Part shown: piece by piece, positions 28,456 through 34,922 of the stretch
Layout: each line of letters opens with the position of its first letter
How positions within the stretch are numbered: position 1 is the first letter of the stretch
Source: Bacteroidota bacterium
GTDB lineage: Bacteria > Bacteroidota > Bacteroidia > Flavobacteriales > Flavobacteriaceae
Length of the DNA stretch: 43,228 nt
Assembly (NCBI GenBank): GCA_947466955.1
Contig: CANIFM010000003.1
Location: forward strand, 1 to 43,228
Direction: 5' to 3'
Notes under the pieces: model-generated
What the model was told of the DNA's origin: nothing
The model's input: only the letters and a program-made list of their open reading frames with translations
Database searches by the model: none
Made by a program: the position numbers and the translations under genes

Positions 28456-29796
28456 TTATAGAAATCCAAAACGAAATCCAGTGTAAAAATCAGCTTGTTT
28501 TCCATCGCTTGTAAGTGCAGTTAGAACAGAATTGGAACCCAGGAAGAACCCTCCTAATCTAAAACCAAAACCAGCAGTTGTTCCTGAAACTTCATTTATT
28601 GCAACGGGAATATAGGCTTCAAAAATATTTATTGCAAATCTTGGTGTTACAGAAATTATGTTTTGAGAAGTAATTTGATCGTTACCGCTATTGCTTTTCA
28701 TTTTTTGTTGTGTAAAAAGGGTGATATTCAATTTAGGAACAATTTTTATATCTGCATAAAGATTCAAAACTGTAGGAAGTTGCACTTTAAAGTCAGTGTT
28801 TTGAGGAGTTTTATTTAAAAACCCACTATTTATAAGTACGTTTTCAGCGTCTTTAACACCATTAGAATTGTTGAATTGATTCAAATTTAATTGTTGTGTG
28901 CCTTCAATTGTAAGGGTATAATTTGTAGCATAGTTATCCGAAGATTTAAAAGTCATACTCCCCATGTTTTTCAAAGCAGCACCAATTTTCAATTTATAAT
29001 TTTTTCCAGAACCTAAAAGTTGGTAATCCACTCCAAGGTCTGTTGCCATTCCTTGAAGGTTTCCAAAAACAGATTTTGTATAATCGCTAACATTTGTAAA
29101 ATCAATGCCTAAACTTCCTGAATAGGCAAAATTCATATTTGCGTTGGCATTTGTAAGTACATAATTCCCTAAATTATTTGTAATAGTTCCATTAAATTTA
29201 TCTACCCCAATATTTGCATAGGCGCCAGGAAATAGCAATTTGAAAGTAATCCCAGCATTAATTTTATATTTTTTGGTTTCATAAATTTTATGAGCTACCG
29301 AAAGTCCAATTTCTCCCCAAGCGGTTGCATTCATCCTTTGGTTATTTGAACTCGATATAATAGCGGAACTTCCGATTGCATCGATCGAATTATTTGTCAA
29401 TGCCGCTCCAAGATTTGGGCTAACATCGACAATATTTGCTTTTATATATCCTTTTGAAGTTACGGCAAAACCCCATTTTAATAGTTTAATTGCAAATCCA
29501 GGTCCTAAAAATTCTGTATCAATATTAAAATTAACGGGTTCCGTTCCCTTAAACAAAAGGGATTCTAAATTATTTCCACTAACAATATCATTAAAACCAA
29601 TTTTATCATTGGATATGTTCACACTTGATGAAAATAATTGCACTTCAAAGCGACTATTTAAATTGGCTAATTCAGAAGGATTTATTCCGACATTTAGAAT
29701 TCCAACTCGTTTTGAAGTAGTAATCCCGGAAAAATGGTCTTGCGAGAAGCTATTTATTGCGAGAAGTAAAATTGGAATTATTAACAGGTTTTTCAT
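28456..29796 (-). CDS. DUF5723-like outer membrane beta-barrel protein
   Basis: 446 aa. Signal peptide, alternating beta-strand pattern, ending GFRFGFL (aromatic C-terminus). Confidence 0.7.
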   Translation of the reverse strand: MKNLLIIPILLLAINSFSQDHFSGITTSKRVGILNVGINPSELANLNSRFEVQLFSSSVNISNDKIGFNDIVSGNNLESLLFKGTEPVNFNIDTEFLGPGFAIKLLKWGFAVTSKGYIKANIVDVSPNLGAALTNNSIDAIGSSAIISSSNNQRMNATAWGEIGLSVAHKIYETKKYKINAGITFKLLFPGAYANIGVDKFNGTITNNLGNYVLTNANANMNFAYSGSLGIDFTNVSDYTKSVFGNLQGMATDLGVDYQLLGSGKNYKLKIGAALKNMGSMTFKSSDNYATNYTLTIEGTQQLNLNQFNNSNGVKDAENVLINSGFLNKTPQNTDFKVQLPTVLNLYADIKIVPKLNITLFTQQKMKSNSGNDQITSQNIISVTPRFAINIFEAYIPVAINEVSGTTAGFGFRLGGFFLGSNSVLTALTSDGKQADFYTGFRFGFL

Positions 29797-30012
29797 AAGT
29801 ATCTGATTTTAAATGTGTTTTTATACAAAAAATAAATTTACGAAAAATATAAATGTTTATACTTATTTAATCAAATTATTATTGATAAAAAGTATTATTT
29901 ACTTGATTTATTGGTGAAATTGTAAGTAATGATAAATTTTAGGTTTCAGCTAAATGTATAAATTCATCAGAAATTGTTTAGTTTTGCAGTATAAAATTAA
30001 ATTAAAATTACA

Positions 30013-30237
30013 ATGGCCAAAGGAATACACACAGGAATTATAGAAATTGATGAAAATGGAAATTACTATTGCGGTGATTTTCTACTTGACTATCAAATGG
30101 TTGCTCGAAGTTTCAAGATTGGTGACGAAATTACAATCAAAACGGTAATTGTTAATCCAAGTGATAAATCGTATGCAACCTATGAAAAAAAATCAAGGAA
30201 TTTTGCTATAGCAAATGAAAAACAAGATAAAGACTAA
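30013..30237 (+). CDS. Small conserved hypothetical protein
   Basis: 74 aa ORF with an upstream TAGTTTTG (29979-29986) as a possible -7 element. Confidence 0.6.
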   Translation: MAKGIHTGIIEIDENGNYYCGDFLLDYQMVARSFKIGDEITIKTVIVNPSDKSYATYEKKSRNFAIANEKQDKD

Positions 30238-30244
30238 TTTTTAC

Positions 30245-30400
30245 ATGTTTAAAATTCTTGCCAAAATCAATAAACTCCTTTTACCAAGCTTCACCAAACA
30301 AAGATTGGATTTAGCCAAAGCTAAGAACTGGCAAAAAGCAATAGTTGGTTATCGCTACTTCGTAACTACTAGAGCACTAGGACAATGCAGGCGATTATAA
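30245..30400 (+). CDS. Small basic hypothetical protein
   Basis: MFKILAKINKLLLPSFTKQRLDLAKAKNWQKAIVGYRYFVTTRALGQCRRL. ATG at 30245 chosen inside the supplied ORF 30215-30400. Confidence 0.55.
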   Translation: MFKILAKINKLLLPSFTKQRLDLAKAKNWQKAIVGYRYFVTTRALGQCRRL

Positions 30401-30430
30401 ACAAAAATTAGATTTATTTTAGATTTAGAC

Positions 30431-30460
30431 TTGCAAATTACACAATTATAGGTATATTTG
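30431..30460 (+). promoter_or_regulatory. Bacteroidetes-type promoter for tRNA-Arg
   Basis: TTG at 30431-30433, 19-bp spacer, then TATATTTG at 30453-30460 (TAnnTTTG consensus), 13 bp before the tRNA. Confidence 0.75.
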
Positions 30461-30472
30461 CACCCACAAAAT

Positions 30473-30546
30473 GGCCTTGTGGCGCAACTGAATAGCGCAC
30501 TTGATTACGGCTCAAGAGGTTACTGGTTTGAATCCAGTCAAGGTCA
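30473..30546 (+). tRNA. tRNA-Arg(ACG)
   Basis: Cloverleaf by eye: acceptor GGCCTTG/CAAGGTC, D stem GCGC/GCGC, anticodon stem CTTGA/TCAAG with loop TTACGGC (ACG), T stem ACTGG/CCAGT with loop TTTGAAT, discriminator A. CCA not encoded. Confidence 0.95.
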
Positions 30547-30552
30547 CAAATT

Positions 30553-30595
30553 AATCCTTAAATACCAATAAAATTGGGGTTTAAGGATTTTTTAT
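30553..30595 (+). terminator. Intrinsic terminator after tRNA-Arg
   Basis: AATCCTTAAA-ta-CCAAT-aaa-ATTGG-gg-TTTAAGGATT followed by TTTTATT. Confidence 0.85.
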
Positions 30596-30603
30596 TATAT
30601 TTG

Positions 30604-30623
30604 TGTGTCCATTTTGTGTCCAT
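30604..30623 (+). repeat. Pair of TGTGTCCAT direct repeats, 11-bp period
   Basis: TGTGTCCAT at 30604-30612 and 30615-30623. Confidence 0.8.
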
Positions 30624-30640
30624 ACTCATAACTTACTGCA

Positions 30641-31492
30641 ATGTATTATAATAATTCTACATTTCCAATTTTTCTTTACCCAACCAAAGCAAATCTATTT
30701 TCGGTTGAGAAAATTTATGAAAATTTATCCTTTATTGACAGTCAAGATAATTTTGAACATTTCTTTTTAGAAAATATAAGTACAAAAATAAATCAAGATT
30801 TATTTGGTTATCTTATGGTTGTGCTACCATCTATTATAATTTCAAAAAGAAGGAAATTTAATAGAAATGAGATAAATTCAAAAAGTATCATTGACCAATC
30901 AGTAATTCTTGAAATTATAAATTTAAGAATTGATTTACAATCAGTAGATGAAAAACTTAACAAATTAAAAAATAATGAGTTTGTAAAAGAAATTGAAGTA
31001 GATGTTATAGTTTCAGAAATTGTATTATTTATACACCAATACGTTTTTATAAAGGTAAGTAGGTCTATTGTATCAACGCAATTTAACGGAACAGATTTGG
31101 AATTTAATTTTATTAAAGATAATAAAATTTACTCGAAATACAATTCAAACGATAAACCAATAAAGATTGATAGAGTAAATGCCCACTATAACTTCATCTC
31201 TGGATATAATAATTCCTTTGATACAATGGATGAAGAGAAAATAAAACTAATGGGGATAGACTTGATTTTTATGTTAAAACCATTAAATCAAAAAAAAAGA
31301 TTAAAATCAATCATTGAAAAAAACATTATATTTTCAGAGGAGATAACTAATACTAAAAAGAATATTTTATTTATTTGGTTTTTTAAAAATGTGACTTCAA
31401 AATTTTTCTTTAAATATCTTGACGAAAATCTAATTACTGACTATGAAGTAAAGGATGCATTTCGTCTTTTCCAAAAAAGGGTCGTAATATAA
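30641..31492 (+). CDS. Hypothetical protein, no recognised domain
   Basis: 283-aa ORF. Low-complexity I/N/K-rich composition with no motif I can name. Confidence 0.6.
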   Translation: MYYNNSTFPIFLYPTKANLFSVEKIYENLSFIDSQDNFEHFFLENISTKINQDLFGYLMVVLPSIIISKRRKFNRNEINSKSIIDQSVILEIINLRIDLQSVDEKLNKLKNNEFVKEIEVDVIVSEIVLFIHQYVFIKVSRSIVSTQFNGTDLEFNFIKDNKIYSKYNSNDKPIKIDRVNAHYNFISGYNNSFDTMDEEKIKLMGIDLIFMLKPLNQKKRLKSIIEKNIIFSEEITNTKKNILFIWFFKNVTSKFFFKYLDENLITDYEVKDAFRLFQKRVVI

Positions 31493-31504
31493 TATTTTTT
31501 TATT

Positions 31505-31557
31505 AAATAAAATGGGTCAATATTTTTCTAACACGAAAATATTGACCCATTTTATTT
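31505..31557. repeat. Perfect 22-bp inverted repeat with 9-nt loop
   Basis: aaataaaatgggtcaatatttt (31505-31526) - tctaacacg - aaaatattgacccattttattt (31536-31557), arms exactly complementary, followed by TTT. Confidence 0.95.
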
Positions 31558-31606
31558 TTTAGATAATTTCAAAATTTGTAACCATAAAACAATATAGATA
31601 GAAATT

Positions 31607-31804
31607 ATGGAATCACAAAAAACACCTCCAGTCTTTTGGACAAAAAAGGAAACTTCATCTCATTTAAGGTCATCTACAAAAACTGTGGGAAGATTAATTA
31701 CCAATGGGAGAATCAGAGCATTTAAAATCGGCAGAAAAGTACTTGTTTATGCTGAAACTGTCACAGAAGAAAACATCAACTCAATTAAACCTAAATTCCT
31801 TTAA
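31607..31804 (+). CDS. Small helix-turn-helix protein (excisionase/HTH_17-like)
   Basis: 65 aa. FWTKKETSSHLRSSTKTVGRLITNGRIRAFKIGRKVLVY follows the MerR/excisionase-type HTH layout. Confidence 0.8.
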   Translation: MESQKTPPVFWTKKETSSHLRSSTKTVGRLITNGRIRAFKIGRKVLVYAETVTEENINSIKPKFL

Positions 31805-31815
31805 TCTTACTTCCT

Positions 31816-32454
31816 ATGAAACACATTTTTACAGCTCCTTTTTCGAGAAGGACAAATAGAGAATCTAAAACCATACGAAGAGCTACCAGTATCAAAATAT
31901 ATGAGGATGAAACTAATCAGAATTGGGTAAAATTTACAGACCTTGAAGTGATAAAGTACCATCGCGAAATTAAGATAAAAGATTTCTTTCAAACGTATGC
32001 TTGTACAAAAAGATACACGCTAATCGAGTATGTTATTGATTACAACGAGAAGGATATGTTAGACAGATTCTTTTTTGCACTAAAAAAAAGTTTAAAAGCA
32101 AACAACTCGTATCTTCTTGGATATATAAGACTCGTTGATATTGGAAAAAATGGCGGTGTTCATCACCACATTGTTGTAAGTATTCCTAAAATAGAAATCA
32201 AAGGAAAAAAATTACCTCAACATCTAAAAAGAACATTTAATGGAAACAAAGTTTTTGGAAGCATAGTGAGAAACATTTCTAAAATAACAAATTACTACAT
32301 TCCAAAAGAAATAGTAGAATTAGGAATCAATAAAAGGGTATTTGCTCGTTCACGTAAGTATAGAGAATTAGCATTAAACAAAAAAATCCAAAAACCGCCA
32401 AATTCAAGTGATTTTGCACAAGCGGTAGTGAACATTAAAAAAACTTTAAACTAA
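31816..32454 (+). CDS. Candidate HUH/rolling-circle replication initiator
   Basis: 212 aa. VDIGKNGGVHHHIVVSIP (H116-H118, HUH-like), ISKITNYYIPKE (Y160/Y161 and K164, Rep motif 3-like), basic C-terminal RVFARSRKYREL. Confidence 0.62.
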   Translation: MKHIFTAPFSRRTNRESKTIRRATSIKIYEDETNQNWVKFTDLEVIKYHREIKIKDFFQTYACTKRYTLIEYVIDYNEKDMLDRFFFALKKSLKANNSYLLGYIRLVDIGKNGGVHHHIVVSIPKIEIKGKKLPQHLKRTFNGNKVFGSIVRNISKITNYYIPKEIVELGINKRVFARSRKYRELALNKKIQKPPNSSDFAQAVVNIKKTLN

Positions 32455-32459
32455 TTAAT

Positions 32460-32828
32460 ATGGCAATTAATAATGAAATTCGGACTTGTTGTTATAGCGG
32501 TGATTCATTCATACCAACAAGACAAAACCAAATATTTGCATCAAAAGAAAATCGAATACTCTTCCATAACAAAATAAACAATCAATTAAGAAAGCGATTG
32601 AGCTTCATAAACAAACAATTACTCTTAAACTTTAGAATATTGATTGACGTTTTAGATGGAGAAAATGAAAGAACAGTGCACAAACAATTTTTAATGGGTA
32701 AGGGATTTTCTTTTAGTGTTTTTACTCACTTATCTATGAGTAAATTTTCAAACAACTATTGTTACTCCGTTTATGAAGTAAAATATGAGCGGATTGACGA
32801 TGATAATTATAAAATAACTAAAATATGA
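32460..32828 (+). CDS. Hypothetical protein with degenerate zinc-ribbon-like N-terminus
   Basis: 122 aa. TCCYSGDSFIPTRQNQIFASKENRILFHNKINNQLRKR resembles CxxCGxxFxPxRxNQxFCSxxCRxxYHN with most Cys lost. Confidence 0.6.
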   Translation: MAINNEIRTCCYSGDSFIPTRQNQIFASKENRILFHNKINNQLRKRLSFINKQLLLNFRILIDVLDGENERTVHKQFLMGKGFSFSVFTHLSMSKFSNNYCYSVYEVKYERIDDDNYKITKI

Positions 32829-33016
32829 TAAACACAGATTTACATCGCATAATACCTATGCCAGAAGCTAACATTGACCTTGCTGGAATAGAAGCAAGTT
32901 TATTTCTAAAAAACGAAAACAAAGCATTAAAACAAACCCTTTTCATTGGGTTTACAATTGGAATATTTACAATAATTTATTTAAACAACAGATATGAAAG
33001 AAGAGAAAAAAATTGA
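32825..33016 (+). CDS. Single-TM miniprotein (63 aa)
   Basis: Start overlaps previous stop as ATGA. TM segment TLFIGFTIGIFTIIYL then basic tail NNRYERREKN. Confidence 0.65.
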   Translation: MINTDLHRIIPMPEANIDLAGIEASLFLKNENKALKQTLFIGFTIGIFTIIYLNNRYERREKN

Positions 33017-33194
33017 CTTTGAATTTAATGTTAATAAAGAATTGCAAGAGCAATTTAAAAATAGCAAATATATTAAGTACGCAACAGTAACTGCAACGCT
33101 GGTGGGTGTAATACTCGCAATCGGTTTTGCTTCCAAAGTTATATCGTACACATTAGCAAACATTAAAGCATTATCCCAAACTATAAAAAAATAG
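32994..33194 (+). CDS. Single-TM miniprotein (66 aa)
   Basis: Overlaps the previous ORF by 23 nt in another frame. Charged N-terminus, TM segment ATVTATLVGVILAIGFASKVISYTLA, basic C-terminus. Confidence 0.65.
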   Translation: MKEEKKIDFEFNVNKELQEQFKNSKYIKYATVTATLVGVILAIGFASKVISYTLANIKALSQTIKK

Positions 33195-33199
33195 AAAAT

Positions 33200-33601
33200 A
33201 TGAACAAACCATTACTCGGCTATTATAGCCACAGCACAAAGACATTTAACACCGCAAGAGAAGTTAAAGAATATGACTATATCAGTAAGCTTTATAATTG
33301 CTTTGTTATTTCTCCAAACATACACTTGTTTTTCAAGAAAACATCAATCTACAATCAATACCTTCAATTAATAGATACAGTTGATTTTATAGTTGTTAGT
33401 AACTTTAATGGTACAATTGGAAGAGGTTCGTACTATGAAGTTAGGCAAGGATTGGAAAGGAAAATTCCAGTTTTTGAAATCTATCCAGTTGGAAATGGAT
33501 TTAAATTAAGAAAAGTTGTAGCGGTTAATATATTACCAGTTAATAACATAACAAGCTACGCCAAGTTAACAACCATTCCTCTAAAAAACAATTTGTATTA
33601 A
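33200..33601 (+). CDS. NDT/SLOG-like (nucleoside 2-deoxyribosyltransferase-like) protein
   Basis: 133 aa. DTVDFIVVSNFNGTIGRGSYYEVRQGLERKIPVFEIYPV matches the general D-hhhh-GxGxxxE-kxhPV pattern of NDT-like proteins. Confidence 0.5.
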   Translation: MNKPLLGYYSHSTKTFNTAREVKEYDYISKLYNCFVISPNIHLFFKKTSIYNQYLQLIDTVDFIVVSNFNGTIGRGSYYEVRQGLERKIPVFEIYPVGNGFKLRKVVAVNILPVNNITSYAKLTTIPLKNNLY

Positions 33602-33625
33602 TAATTTATTCTAAATGATATTTCT

Positions 33626-34216
33626 ATGTCTAAACAAGAAGAAATAATAACTGGCAAAGTAGCATTGTATTGTCGTGTTTCAACTGGTAAACAAACTACA
33701 GACAACCAGAAGTTAAGATTGGTTCAATATGCAAATGATAACAATCTTGAATATGATTTGTATGAAGAGGTCGAATCAACCAGAAACACCAGACCCATTA
33801 AACAAAACCTATTACAAAAACTTCGAGCACGAGAGTATTCACAAATTATAGTATTTAAATTGGATAGGTACGCAAGGTCAAGTAGAGAGCTAATTTTAGA
33901 AATTCAAGAGCTAACAGATAAAGGAATTGGTTTTGTGTCCGTTTCGGATAATTTAGATTTTACAAATGCAGTTGGGCGATTACACTTTCAGATACTTTCT
34001 GCTTTTTCTGAATTTGAAAGGAGTTTGATTTCCGAAAGAACAAAAGAGGGCATTAACCGAGCTAAATCTCAAGGAAAAATATTAGGCAGACCAAAAGGAA
34101 GTAAAGATTCTAAAGCAAGACCTAAAAGTGGTTATATTAATAGAGAGGTTAATAAACGTAAATTCAAAGATGAAAAAAATGGTATTTATAAGTCAGCTGA
34201 AAGTTATGTTAAATAA
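33626..34216 (+). CDS. Small serine recombinase (resolvase/invertase family)
   Basis: 196 aa. VALYCRVSTGKQTTDNQ (catalytic S19), VFKLDRYARSSRELI, FSEFERSLISERTKEGINRAKSQGKILGRPKGSKD. Confidence 0.94.
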   Translation: MSKQEEIITGKVALYCRVSTGKQTTDNQKLRLVQYANDNNLEYDLYEEVESTRNTRPIKQNLLQKLRAREYSQIIVFKLDRYARSSRELILEIQELTDKGIGFVSVSDNLDFTNAVGRLHFQILSAFSEFERSLISERTKEGINRAKSQGKILGRPKGSKDSKARPKSGYINREVNKRKFKDEKNGIYKSAESYVK

Positions 34217-34284
34217 TTCTCCCCCAAACAATAAGCATCAAAAAAATCCCACTAAAACAACCTCAACCTCCCCCCGAATTAGGA

Positions 34285-34320
34285 AGCCAAATAATCGAAC
34301 GATTGTTTGGCTATTTTGTT
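34285..34320. terminator. Bidirectional intrinsic terminator
   Basis: agccaaataatcg-aa-cgattgtttggct then attttgtt, between convergent genes. Arms complementary except one wobble. Confidence 0.8.
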
Positions 34321-34903
34321 AAATTGTCAAATGAAGCTTAAAATCATTCCTTGATGGAATTTGTAATAACAATTGCTTAAACTTCTTTTTAGAAACAAGT
34401 AAGATGATTGCTCCTTCCAAAGCTACTAAACTATCCTCAAAATCGTGAAATTTAAATGTACCATTATATGACTTATAATCATAATCCAAGTGAGCATAAA
34501 ATTTATCTCTAACATCTAAAGCTCTTTTAATCACTTCAGAACAAGAATGTAATTTTTTTAACACCAAGCTGACTGCTTTTTCTTTGATTGGATTTAATTC
34601 CAAATAAAAACTTAATAATCTAAAAATATTATCTCTATTATTATCCTTATTATAACTTACTTTAAACATTTTATAGTATTCTATATGATAATCCTTCATC
34701 ACAACATAACGAAGATGAAATAGTAAATCATTGTCATCAGCATATTTTCTAATATCTTCAGTTGAGTATTTTACTTCTAAATTTGACAAATAGCACCAAG
34801 ATTCCCAACTTTTTCTAAAATTGAAATAATTTTTCAATAATCTTTCTAAAGATTCATCAAAATTGATTTTTTTTTTATCGTAACTTATTTCTGATTTACA
34901 CAT
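34319..34903 (-). CDS. HEPN-like (AbiU2-like) protein
   Basis: 194-aa helical protein with RDKFYAHLD (Rx5H; coding bases 34484-34510), next to a type I RM operon. Confidence 0.5.
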   Translation of the reverse strand: MCKSEISYDKKKINFDESLERLLKNYFNFRKSWESWCYLSNLEVKYSTEDIRKYADDNDLLFHLRYVVMKDYHIEYYKMFKVSYNKDNNRDNIFRLLSFYLELNPIKEKAVSLVLKKLHSCSEVIKRALDVRDKFYAHLDYDYKSYNGTFKFHDFEDSLVALEGAIILLVSKKKFKQLLLQIPSRNDFKLHLTI

Positions 34904-34922
34904 TTAATATTTATGTTCGTTA

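Noticed and set aside
31607-34216. Calling the cassette an inovirus prophage
   Set aside because: No Zot/pI-like ATPase and no convincing coat protein with signal peptide; only a small-replicon interpretation is supported.
34128-34322. 64-aa ORF overlapping the end of the serine recombinase
   Set aside because: Out of frame with the recombinase and running through the C-rich stretch and terminator; not plausible coding.
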